From: Rhodospirillaceae bacterium
GTDB taxonomy: Bacteria > Pseudomonadota > Alphaproteobacteria > Bin65
Assembly: GCA_028819475.1 (NCBI GenBank)
Contig: JAPPLJ010000036.1
Span: 112,499-176,498, forward strand
Direction: 5' to 3'
DNA: 64,000 nt
Numbering within the stretch: the first letter of the stretch is position 1; each line of letters starts with the position of its first letter. A program made the translations under genes and the position numbers. Of this stretch, positions 41,665 through 49,552 are shown in pieces. The notes under the pieces are model-generated. The model searched no databases. It saw only the letters and a program-made list of their open reading frames with translations, and had not been told where the DNA came from.

Positions 41665-41789
41665 CCCGTCATCCCGACCGACCGAAGGGAGTGGAGGGAT
41701 CCCGGCTCGGCACGAAACACCAGCCCCGAACGACGGCGACGGGATTCCTCCACTGCGCGATCGTTCCGATCGCTCCGGTCGGAATGACG
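41665..41789. repeat. dispersed palindromic repeat, copy 4
   Basis: Ends CCCGTCATCCCGACCGACCG and CCGGTCGGAATGACG are inverted; inner arms AGTGGAGGGATCCC and GGGATTCCTCCACT pair. A further partial terminus (CCCGTCATCCCGCCCGG) precedes it at 41637, suggesting a partial extra copy. It lies between rplI and the insertion sequence. Confidence 0.8.
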
Positions 41790-41899
41790 ACTGTAGGCAA
41801 TTTGGACGGCCGGGAAGCCGGACATGACAAATCATGACACGCTATTATAACCTTGACATAAGACGATCCAATCACCATATGCGGTGAAAGGAGACGACA

Positions 41900-42763
41900 A
41901 TGACCGGCTTTTACCAGTTCCAGAAACAGTTTCCCGACGATGAAGCCTGCCTTCGGCACATCATGAAGGTGCGCTACGGCGGAACGGTACTGGATTGCCC
42001 TAAATGCGGGAAGCAGGGGAAGTTTTACCGCATGACCAAGGAGCGCGGGTACGTCTGCGAACATTGCGGCCATCATCTGCACCCGACAGTCGGCACTCCA
42101 ATGGAGCGGACGCATCTGCCGCTGCACAAGTGGTTCTACGCGATGTTCCTTTTTACAACGTCGCGCCACGGTGTTTCGGCTAAGGAATTGCAGCGCCAGT
42201 TGGATATTTCCTACAAGTCGGCTTGGCGCATGGGCCACGTTATCAGGCAGTACATGGCGAAGGTTGACGGCGACGGTACGTTGGACGGAATTGTGGAACT
42301 GGACGAAGCTTACATCGGCGGGCGCGCTGTTGGCGGAAAGAAGAAGGGGCTGACCGGACGCGGCACAAAGAAGGCCATCGTCTTTGGAATGCTGGAGCGC
42401 GAGGGCGAGGTCATTACCCGCGTTGTCGAAGCCGCTGGGCGCCGCGATCTTTTCCCGCATGTCCGGGCGCACGTTGCCCCAGGTTCGCACATCAGCACCG
42501 ACGAATGGATGCCATACCGGGCGCTGCCGAAGATGGGCTACAGCCACGGAACGGTCGAGCATCGGTCGAAAGAATATGTGCGCGGAATCGATCACGTTAA
42601 CAACCTTGAGGCTTTCTGGTTGATCCTGAAGCGGTCGATCCGTGGGACGCACGTTTGGGTTTCGAAGAAGCACTTGTCGAAGTATCTGGGCGAGTTTGAG
42701 TTCCGCTACAATCGCCGGAAGCGGCCCGCTTCGATGTTCGCCGAGTTGGTGGCGAGCCTTTAG
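41900..42763 (+). CDS. IS1595-family transposase (ISXO2-like)
   Basis: 287 residues. An N-terminal zinc ribbon (C33, C36, C53, C56; CPKC and CEHC) precedes an ISXO2-like DDE-type domain: ELDEAYIGG (D135), STDEWMPY (D201) and DHVNNLEAFWLILKRS with Asn and Glu. RBS GGTGAAAGGAGACG upstream. Catalyses movement of the element. Frame intact, so probably active. Confidence 0.95.
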   Translation: MTGFYQFQKQFPDDEACLRHIMKVRYGGTVLDCPKCGKQGKFYRMTKERGYVCEHCGHHLHPTVGTPMERTHLPLHKWFYAMFLFTTSRHGVSAKELQRQLDISYKSAWRMGHVIRQYMAKVDGDGTLDGIVELDEAYIGGRAVGGKKKGLTGRGTKKAIVFGMLEREGEVITRVVEAAGRRDLFPHVRAHVAPGSHISTDEWMPYRALPKMGYSHGTVEHRSKEYVRGIDHVNNLEAFWLILKRSIRGTHVWVSKKHLSKYLGEFEFRYNRRKRPASMFAELVASL

Positions 42764-42822
42764 CAAACATCGCATCGCAGAGCGCATGGAAGCGCCGCCA
42801 AGTGTCGGCTTCGCTAAATCGA

Positions 42823-43437
42823 TCATTCATCATCATATTCCTCGTCTTTTAATATTTCTGGAATTTGTTTCTTGCCGCGTTCAATACCATACATTCTGAC
42901 GTATGGAATTAGCTTGCTCACCCTAACGTGGAGTAGGTAGTAGCTTTCAGTAGAGAATTCTGGTGTAATTATGCCGGCCTCTAGTAATTTCTTTATTAGC
43001 ACTTTAGCAGTTGTCTCGTGTTCAATTTCCTTGCTTACCGGTCCAATACTGCGTCTTTGGCGATTTTTTAAGATTGAATTACAAAGGCCTTGCAGCAATT
43101 CTAATGTGTTTACAGCCCGGTCCTTAGAACGCTGCTCTGCTTCAATTTGCCTTTTTCTCTCCTTATTCGCTTTCTCTTCCATTTCTCTATTTCGTACTTC
43201 TTGCCGCTTTGCTTTTCTCCGGCCATACGTTCCTGCCCAATAAACGACCGGCCATCCGTAATACACTAACCCGCCGCACCCAATCACAACCAAGCCCAAA
43301 AACAGCGATGCTGGGCTAACAATATCGCCCAACACGTCTATTGTCCTTTGCGGGTCGAGGGTGATAAGCTCTCGACCAAATATTGCCAGCCATCCAGCGC
43401 TAATAGAGGCGCCGACCGCTCTGTGTTTTGTGTCCAT
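42823..43437 (-). CDS. IS passenger: membrane protein with coiled coil, function unknown
   Basis: 204 residues, not recognised. Two hydrophobic segments (about 10-25 and 40-68) are followed by a highly charged helix (about 72-110: GRRKAKRQEVRNREMEEKAN...) and a C-terminal helical part (AKVLIKKLLEAGIITPEF, RVSKLIPYVRMYG). Much more AT-rich than the transposase and host. It lies inside the inverted repeats, opposite the transposase, so it moves with the IS. IS1595 elements are known to carry unrelated passengers. Confidence 0.75.
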   Translation of the reverse strand: MDTKHRAVGASISAGWLAIFGRELITLDPQRTIDVLGDIVSPASLFLGLVVIGCGGLVYYGWPVVYWAGTYGRRKAKRQEVRNREMEEKANKERKRQIEAEQRSKDRAVNTLELLQGLCNSILKNRQRRSIGPVSKEIEHETTAKVLIKKLLEAGIITPEFSTESYYLLHVRVSKLIPYVRMYGIERGKKQIPEILKDEEYDDE

Positions 43438-43618
43438 TCAGTTTTCATGTCATGACGCGCCCCTTATGTCAAGGTTATAATAGCGTCATGACATTTCATG
43501 ACAGTCCGAAGAGTGTCTCCGAACCGTACGGAGTCCGTCGTCGCGGCAAAATGATCCTTGGTCCGGCGGCGCGTCACCGGCAGGCAGGCGGCGCACACCG
43601 GCGTCAAAGGGGAGAAGT

Positions 43619-44674
43619 ATGACGGAGACGATGCGCGCCGCCTTTCTGGAGGGGCACGAGGGGATCGGCAGCCTGACGGTCGGCCGGCGGCCGAAGCCGG
43701 AACCGTGCCATGGCGAGGTGCTGATCCGGATCGCGGCGGCCGGCCTGAACCGGGTCGACCTCTACATGGCCAACGACGGCTCGGGCTTCCGCCACGGATT
43801 GCCGCTCACGCTCGGCGTCGACGGCGCCGGCGTCATCGAGGCGCTCGGCCCCGGTTGCACGGCGCGCCGGGTCGGCGAGCGGGTCGTCATCTACCCGGCG
43901 CGCTACGGCCTCGACGAATTCACCCGGCGCGGCGACCAGATGCTGTCCTTCTCCCGCGCCATTCCCGGCGAGAATATCGACGGCTGCTTCGCCGACTATA
44001 TCGCGATGCCCGAGGCCTGCGCCTTCCCGATCGCCGACGATCTCGGCTTCCTGGAAGCCGCCGTGCTGCCGACCGCCTATCTCACGGCCTGGCGCGCGGT
44101 GACCACCGCCGGGCAGGTGCGCTCCGCGGACTGGGTGCTGATCCACGGCGTTGGCGGCGGCGGCTCGACGGCCGCCCTGCAGTTCTGCGCCATGCGGCGG
44201 GCCAGGACCATCGTCACCTCCTCTTCCGACACCAAGCTGGCCGCGGCGCGGGAGCGCGGCGCCACGCATACGATCAACTACCGGGAGCAGGACGTGCTGG
44301 CCGAAGTGCGGCGGTTCACGGCGAAGCGCGGCGTCGACGTGGTGATCGAGAATGTCGGGGCGGACACCTGGGGTATATCGCTCAGGGCGCTGGTCGGCGG
44401 CGGCCGCCTCGTCGTCTTCGGCGCGACCACCGGGCCCAACCCGCCGGCCGATCTCCAGCGGGTCTTCATCCGCCAGCTGCACATCATCGGCGTGACCATC
44501 GGCAATTTCGAGGAATTCCGCACCCTGGTTGACGCCGCCGAACGCAAGCTGTTCGTGCCGGCGATCGACCGGGTGGTGCCGCTCGAACAGGTGCCCGACG
44601 GCCTGGCCTATCTCGAATCCGGCCAACAGACCGGCAAGATCGCCGTCGCCGTCGATCCCGCGCTGTGCGGGTGA
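43619..44674 (+). CDS. zinc-type alcohol dehydrogenase-like / quinone reductase family oxidoreductase
   Basis: 351 residues, MDR superfamily. RAAFLEGHEGIGSLTVGRRPKPEPCHGEVLIR starts the catalytic domain (seen as GEVLIRIAAAGLNRVDLYM); LGVDGAGVIEALGPG; nucleotide-binding VLIHGVGGGGSTAALQF; RGATHTINYREQDVLAEV; VVFGATTGPN. No structural-zinc Cys cluster is evident, closer to quinone oxidoreductases. RBS GGGGAGAAGT. It lies directly right of the IS insertion; the IS probably sits in its promoter region. Confidence 0.9.
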   Translation: MTETMRAAFLEGHEGIGSLTVGRRPKPEPCHGEVLIRIAAAGLNRVDLYMANDGSGFRHGLPLTLGVDGAGVIEALGPGCTARRVGERVVIYPARYGLDEFTRRGDQMLSFSRAIPGENIDGCFADYIAMPEACAFPIADDLGFLEAAVLPTAYLTAWRAVTTAGQVRSADWVLIHGVGGGGSTAALQFCAMRRARTIVTSSSDTKLAAARERGATHTINYREQDVLAEVRRFTAKRGVDVVIENVGADTWGISLRALVGGGRLVVFGATTGPNPPADLQRVFIRQLHIIGVTIGNFEEFRTLVDAAERKLFVPAIDRVVPLEQVPDGLAYLESGQQTGKIAVAVDPALCG

Positions 44675-44703
44675 CGGGGCAGAGTCGCCGCCTCGCACAC
44701 CGA

Positions 44704-44755
44704 CCGTCGTCATATCGACCGGAGCCGCCCAACGGGCGGCGGAGCGGAGATATCT
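44704..44755. repeat. half copy of dispersed palindromic repeat
   Basis: CCGTCGTCATATCGACCGGAGC and GGCGGAGCGGAGATATCT match one arm of the family; the other arm is missing. A small hairpin GCCGCCCAACGGGCGGC lies inside. The missing half lies toward the integrase, consistent with a break where foreign DNA joined. Confidence 0.65.
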
Positions 44756-44918
44756 AAGCGAGAGCGGTGCCTCTTGTCGACGGGCTTGCTTTTTCTTCGT
44801 GTTTTTCAGTGAGATAAGAGGTTTACGGCGCGACATCCCTTGCTCTACACTGCACCCCGAATTGCGTATTCCGGGTACCTATCGGGTACCGCATTGCTCA
44901 GCCAGGATAGCAGCTGTC

Positions 44919-46073
44919 ATGCCTCGAATCACCAAGCGCGTCGTCGACGCCCTCAGACCCCAGGAGCGCGAGCGTGTCGTCTGGGACGACGAGATCAAGG
45001 GCTTCGGCGTGCGCGTCCATCCGACCGGCAAGCGGGTCTACATCGTCAAGTACCGCCACAGGGGCCGGGTCGTAAAGACCACCATCGGGCCGCACGGCCC
45101 GATCGCCCCGGCCGAGGCGCGGGCCCGGGCCGCCGAGATCATCACCGCGGCGCGCACCGGCCGGGACCCGGCAGCGGCCGGCGGCCGCGGCAGCCGGGGG
45201 CCGACCGTGGCCGAGCTGGCGCAGCGGTTCCTGGAGGAGTATGTCCCCGCCCACTGCAAGCCGGGGACCCGGACGGTCTACCGCAGTGCGCTGGTGAACC
45301 ATGTCGTTCCCAGGCTCGGCAGCCGCCGGGTCGCCGACATCGAGCGCGCCGACATCGTCGCCCTGCACCATGCCTTGCGGGCGACGCCCTACCAGGCCAA
45401 CCGGACGGTCCAGATCCTGTCGCGCCTGTTCACGCTCGCCGAGGTCTGGGGCCTGCGCCCGGACGGCTCCAATCCGTGCCGGCACGTCAGGCGGTTCCGC
45501 GAGGAGAAGCGCGAGCGCTTCCTGTCCGACGCGGAATACGCGCGCCTCGGCGCCGCCCTGAAGGCGGGCGAGGAGGAGCGGCTGGAGCCGCCCGAGGTCG
45601 TGGCGGCGATCCGCCTGCTGATGCTGACCGGCTGCCGGCGCGCGGAGATCCTGACCCTGCACTGGGACCATGTCGACCTGGAGGCCGGGGAGCTGCGCCT
45701 GCCGGATTCGAAGACCGGGGCCAAGACGGTGCATCTGGGCGACCCGGCGATCGCCGTGCTGCGCGCCATCCCGCGGCGCGACGGCGATCCCTTCGTCATC
45801 GCCGGGAGCGCGCCCGGCCGGCCGATGAAGGACCTGCACCATTACTGGCAGCGCATCCGCCGGCGGGCCGGGCTGGAGGGCGTGCGCATCCACGACCTGC
45901 GGCACAGCTATGCCAGCGGCGGCCTGCTGGTCGGCGAGGGTCTGCCGATGATCGGCAAGCTGCTCGGCCACACCAACGTGCACATGACCGCCCGCTACGC
46001 CCACCTCGCCAACGACCCGCTCAAGTCAGCCGCCAACCGCATCGCCAACCGGATCGCAGCGGTGTCCGGGTAG
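44919..46073 (+). CDS. tyrosine recombinase (integrase)
   Basis: 384 residues from the ATG at 44919. Residues 1-85 are the arm-binding DUF4102-type domain (RVVWDDEIKGFGVRVHPTGKRVY). About 90-185 are the core-binding SAM-like domain. The catalytic domain has MLTGCRRAEILTL (first Arg), HDLRHSYASGGLL (HxxR) and GHTNVHMTARYAHL with the nucleophile Tyr. It should insert a genomic island, probably the accessory DNA to its right. The tRNA-like sequence 400 bp downstream is a candidate attachment region. Confidence 0.93.
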   Translation: MPRITKRVVDALRPQERERVVWDDEIKGFGVRVHPTGKRVYIVKYRHRGRVVKTTIGPHGPIAPAEARARAAEIITAARTGRDPAAAGGRGSRGPTVAELAQRFLEEYVPAHCKPGTRTVYRSALVNHVVPRLGSRRVADIERADIVALHHALRATPYQANRTVQILSRLFTLAEVWGLRPDGSNPCRHVRRFREEKRERFLSDAEYARLGAALKAGEEERLEPPEVVAAIRLLMLTGCRRAEILTLHWDHVDLEAGELRLPDSKTGAKTVHLGDPAIAVLRAIPRRDGDPFVIAGSAPGRPMKDLHHYWQRIRRRAGLEGVRIHDLRHSYASGGLLVGEGLPMIGKLLGHTNVHMTARYAHLANDPLKSAANRIANRIAAVSG

Positions 46074-46486
46074 CGGAATGATGATCGGCTCGCAGGTTGA
46101 GCGCTGATCGGCGCGCTAATTCATTGATTTCCCGTGGCCATATAGGGTCAAACTTCGGCACCGAGCGATAGCGCCAATCTTCGGTAAAGTGCTGTCGCTC
46201 TCCGATGAAACACTGATCCTGGCGGTACGCCATCTGTCAGCCCACAATGGCTCCGCCGACCTGCACATGCCAATGGACGCCCTGTGCGGAGTCTTGCCGA
46301 CAGCCTACCTGAACGCCCGTGTAAACCAGCCATCTCTGTCCACCTTGGCGCGCCCGCGCCTCCTCCTGACCTATCACCGTCCATCAGGGCTATTTGCTAA
46401 GCACCCCAGTCAAGCCCGAGCGATGTATTTTCCGTACTCGTCACTTTTCTGTGGTGCACATCCTCTATTTCCGCTACCGTACCGAC
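46074..46486. other. intergenic after integrase, no gene supported
   Basis: An open frame runs through this stretch into the HEPN-motif gene, but its first 110 or so codons look non-coding (no start site features, composition shift, and the tRNA-like sequence lies within it). Confidence 0.5.
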
Positions 46487-46576
46487 GACGTCGTAGTGTA
46501 ATGGCAGCACACCTGCCGAGTATGGGACTACCACCAATGAAAGCAGGAAGAGCGGGTTCGATTCCCGACGACGTCT
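46487..46576 (+). tRNA. tRNA-like cloverleaf with 26-base anticodon loop (disrupted or decoy tRNA)
   Basis: Acceptor GACGTCG pairs perfectly with CGACGTC (7 bp). U8-A9 follow, then a 4-bp D stem with AATGGCA loop, anticodon stem CCTGC/GCAGG (5 bp), variable loop AAGA, and a T arm with loop TTCGATT closed by 4 bp (GGGC side intact, one G-A mismatch at the base). The anticodon loop is 26 bases (46517-46542) instead of 7, so no anticodon can be assigned. No CCA is encoded. It may be a tRNA split by an insertion, an attachment-site hybrid, or a tRNA mimic. It immediately precedes a HEPN-motif gene. Confidence 0.5.
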
Positions 46577-47400
46577 TATCTACAACTAAGGTTCACTCTC
46601 AAGCTCTGCATTCCCTACTTCAAGAAATTGGTCCGGCGGTATTCTATATGAATACTTCGGTCGTCGGACTACACGCTGTAGAAGAAGGGTATCCTAAACC
46701 AGATACATTAGATGTTTCTTGGGCTCCGCGAAATCAAAAGTGCGCCGCTCGAGAGACTCGAAAATTTATTCTCGAAAGTGTAATGGTGCGCGCGTCCGAG
46801 ACAATCAATCAGTTTATTGCTGCTGTGAGCGTATTGCCCTCGTTTGAGGATGTGCGAAAAAAATGGGACTCATATACTTCTGTAGCGGAAAGACTTACAT
46901 CCGTCGCTACTGCAGCTCTTGACAAAGACGACTATCTGATCCCTGCAGCAGTGCTACTGGTACATTGGCGAAATCGAGTTGTACACCCAAGCTCAAACGC
47001 AAAATTGGCCGCACGCCAAAAGCGAATTTTGTTAAACAATATGGATATAATTTCACAAGAATATCGAGACCTAAATGTCATTAGACTTCTTTCTCACTTT
47101 GATGAACAGAGGCCGACGCTTAAGGATATTTCATGCCTGATTGCAATGACAATCAATCTTGCAAGAAAAATTGACCGCACTATTCAATCGAATCTTAGTA
47201 AGCCGGAACTAGAGGCGTGGCTAGATCATTACGAACTTCGCCCAATGTTGAAGAAAATTGAGGCCGAAACCTCTCCCGAAAAATACAAAGCATCAGTATG
47301 CCGTCATTTTAAGTCTCGCGCACCATACTTGTTGGAATCCTATCTCCTACACTACGATCCAGACGCTCCACAATCTACAAGCCTCGATCAACATTCTTAG
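46537..47400 (+). CDS. HEPN-motif protein (RNxxxH), probable RNase toxin
   Basis: 287 residues if started at the ATG at 46537, which lies in the tRNA-like loop; the next in-frame ATG is at 46648, and no good ribosome site supports either. The body is helical and AT-rich, with LVHWRNRVVHPSSN near residue 145, the RNxxxH catalytic motif of HEPN ribonucleases. Such proteins cut RNA, often tRNA, in toxin-antitoxin or phage-defence settings. No known subfamily was recognised. Converges on the next gene, with which its 3' end overlaps by 26 bp. Confidence 0.65.
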   Translation: MKAGRAGSIPDDVLSTTKVHSQALHSLLQEIGPAVFYMNTSVVGLHAVEEGYPKPDTLDVSWAPRNQKCAARETRKFILESVMVRASETINQFIAAVSVLPSFEDVRKKWDSYTSVAERLTSVATAALDKDDYLIPAAVLLVHWRNRVVHPSSNAKLAARQKRILLNNMDIISQEYRDLNVIRLLSHFDEQRPTLKDISCLIAMTINLARKIDRTIQSNLSKPELEAWLDHYELRPMLKKIEAETSPEKYKASVCRHFKSRAPYLLESYLLHYDPDAPQSTSLDQHS

Positions 47401-48781
47401 CCATTATTCTCTTGACCTCAGATTCGACGTCGACGGGCGCAAAGTGAGCCGTTACTGAAGCAAGTGGATGCCAGTCTGGTGTATTGCTGACGATTGTACC
47501 ATCTTTCTGGAGGAAATGGTGGGCGGCGCTTGGCATTAACTCAGGATCGAGTGGAGTTATTGCTTTCGGGTTGTGATATACATCCAGACCCTCGGCCCAC
47601 GACTCTGAATAGTTGGGAGTATTAACTACATGGCGAAAATTCTTGGGCTCTACGGCGTTGGGATCAAAATCAACGCATGTACCTTCACGAACCAAAAGAA
47701 CGCGTTTCGAACCGAAGTTGCCCAAAATGCCCATGCGATTGAATTTTGCTATCGTTCCGCTATTGCTGAAGAGAATGGCGCTAATGTTCTCTGCCCCGGG
47801 TAGATCAAAAAATCCTGATTGAATTTCTTTTCCGTCCCAGGAGTGCACCATTATTTTCTTTGGTGTTATGATTAAACTGTTATGTGAATTAAAGCTCCAA
47901 TCATACTGGTATCCATAAACATAACGCTCAAGAGCAGAGCGGCTATGGATCAAAGAAGCCGGCGAGGAAAAATCTTCAATTGCAAAAATAAGAGGCTTTC
48001 CTGCCACGTTTGAATGCTTCCAATATTCCTTTTTTAGTTTAGAAAATAGTGCGCTTCCAAATTTAATTGGCATGTATTGCGTGAGATAAGTTTGGATTTC
48101 ACCAGGGCTAGTGAGTGGCGGCGGGTCAATAACCGTTCTGCCCCGTCGCGTTGGTCCGACCGTAACCGCTTCAACAGCAAACGATCCCATTATGCCTGAG
48201 CATATGAAGTCAGGGATAGGCTCGTTTTGCTCGAGCTGGTAGCCCATCTCCGTGAAAACAGCAAAGAGATATAGCTCCCAAATCCTTTGATCGAATCCAG
48301 TCGTCTGGAACTGCTCAATGAAATTGCCATCTGCATCCTCATACCATCGCATCATAACTTTAATAATCTCTCTAGCAGGTGAGTATGCTTCCAATTTTGC
48401 CAATTGCAGAAAGTCCGAATTAAGAGTTTTCAAGGGACGAGCGAACGAAAAGAAATCAACCGGATGACCCTTTTCATCACCTTGGTAGTGGTTTTCTGGC
48501 GGCGCTAGAGCAGCTTCCTCCATGGCACGCCTCAGCGTTGCTTCAGCTCTGCGAACCGAGGTCTCAAATTTCGTGACGTTGACACAGCGAAATCTGAGTT
48601 TTGCGTCGCGTGCGAAGACGATACCCCCGAAATCGTGGTCCGACCTGTCGCGAATGACAGCCCCAACGATAGCCCCGGAGGGTAGCTCAAACCAACTCAC
48701 CTCCTCGGCCTGAAAACGAGCCATCGGCTGCCGAGCGTATCCAGCAAGGGCATCAAAGCGGACCAGCGAAATGCGTTTCAT
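47375..48781 (-). CDS. hypothetical protein of a widespread uncharacterised family
   Basis: 468 residues from the ATG at 48781 (MKRISLVRFDALAGYARQPMARF begins the conserved part); an upstream frame start adds 24 unlikely residues. Conserved-looking blocks include EEVSWFELPSG, RDRSDHDFGGIVFARD, EQFQTTGFDQRIWELYLFAVFTEMGY, FAVEAVTVGPT and PGAENISAILFSNSGTIAKFNRMG. It resembles a family of similar length that I recall with no established function. Acidic residues in the WELYLFAVFTEMGY...DFIC...VEAV region recall a PD-(D/E)xK nuclease core, but this is a guess. AT-richer than core genes. Confidence 0.7.
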   Translation of the reverse strand: MKRISLVRFDALAGYARQPMARFQAEEVSWFELPSGAIVGAVIRDRSDHDFGGIVFARDAKLRFRCVNVTKFETSVRRAEATLRRAMEEAALAPPENHYQGDEKGHPVDFFSFARPLKTLNSDFLQLAKLEAYSPAREIIKVMMRWYEDADGNFIEQFQTTGFDQRIWELYLFAVFTEMGYQLEQNEPIPDFICSGIMGSFAVEAVTVGPTRRGRTVIDPPPLTSPGEIQTYLTQYMPIKFGSALFSKLKKEYWKHSNVAGKPLIFAIEDFSSPASLIHSRSALERYVYGYQYDWSFNSHNSLIITPKKIMVHSWDGKEIQSGFFDLPGAENISAILFSNSGTIAKFNRMGILGNFGSKRVLLVREGTCVDFDPNAVEPKNFRHVVNTPNYSESWAEGLDVYHNPKAITPLDPELMPSAAHHFLQKDGTIVSNTPDWHPLASVTAHFAPVDVESEVKRIMAKNVDRGL

Positions 48782-49073
48782 GATCGGAGTATACGGTCCG
48801 TTGTCTGGATCCCCGTGTCGGGGACGGCCCTGAGCACTTGTGTGCCAATTCAATAGTTCAACTTAGTCTGCCGAGGCCTCAGGGGGGAGCCCATCGAGCC
48901 CGTGCAATACCTCTACCCTCCAACGAAGCTTCTGAAGCAAGCCCCATCAGTGGCCTTGATCACGGATCGGATCAATGCGGTCGTCTTTCCCGACGACCAG
49001 GGCACGGCGCCAGCGGCCGACCTCGGCCGCGGCCGGCTGAAGCTGCGGGTGCTTGCCGGAATCCGCAGGGTGT

Positions 49074-49260
49074 AATGAACGGCGTCGGGCTGACCGCCTT
49101 GAGCAATCTGCTCGGCCACCGCTAGCGCGCCACCACGGCAATCTACGCCCATTTCGACGAAGCGGCGCTTCGCGATTCCGCCGCCAGTGCGGCGGCCGTC
49201 ATCGCCCGCGCCATGGCCTACACGGCTGAACGGATGAGCCGCCGCCCGCTGTTCGAGCGG
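49074..49260 (+). pseudogene. integrase C-terminal remnant with in-frame stop
   Basis: Translation gives GVGLTALSNLLGHR, a TAG stop, then ATTAIYAHFDEAALRDSAA and VIARAMA. LLGHR...TAIYAHF is the catalytic end of a tyrosine recombinase (GH..RTT..Y). Only this tail remains and it is interrupted. The rest of 48782-49552 holds nothing else recognisable. It marks an old island edge. Confidence 0.8.
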
Positions 49261-49552
49261 ACCTACCCCGCCCCGACACACAGGCGCAACCAAAAGACCG
49301 GCGAGCGCCCCGGCAGCTTGGAAGCGCCGGCGAGGGATTGGAAGATACACCAACAAAACGCAATCTGGAGGCTAGGCCCCGGAGCTTCCTCTTTTGTGGC
49401 AGTGACACGACCGGCCGCCATTCGCGCCTTAGCCAGAATCACCGTCGCTGCATCGCGGGCCGGCAAGAATACACGAGCCCTTCGACGGATGCAGTTTTCA
49501 AATCCGGTTTCTCCGAATAACTTGGACCCTTGTCCATTGGAATGAAATTCTC

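Larger units (their letters stand above)
41840..43485. mobile_element. complete IS1595-family insertion sequence with passenger gene
   Basis: 1646 bp. Perfect 23-bp terminal inverted repeats at 41840-41862 (CGCTATTATAACCTTGACAT...) and 43463-43485. The flanks carry an 8-bp direct repeat TCATGACA at 41832-41839 and 43486-43493, the duplication length typical of IS1595. It holds a transposase on the plus strand and an AT-rich membrane-protein gene on the minus strand. Undamaged ends and target duplication suggest recent insertion. Confidence 0.93.

Noticed and set aside
43619..44674. Second passenger gene of the IS
   Set aside because: It lies outside the right inverted repeat and target duplication, with host-like composition.
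46189..46536. N-terminal extension of the HEPN-motif gene
   Set aside because: Composition and sequence are not protein-like and the tRNA-like cloverleaf lies in it; the conserved-looking part begins later.
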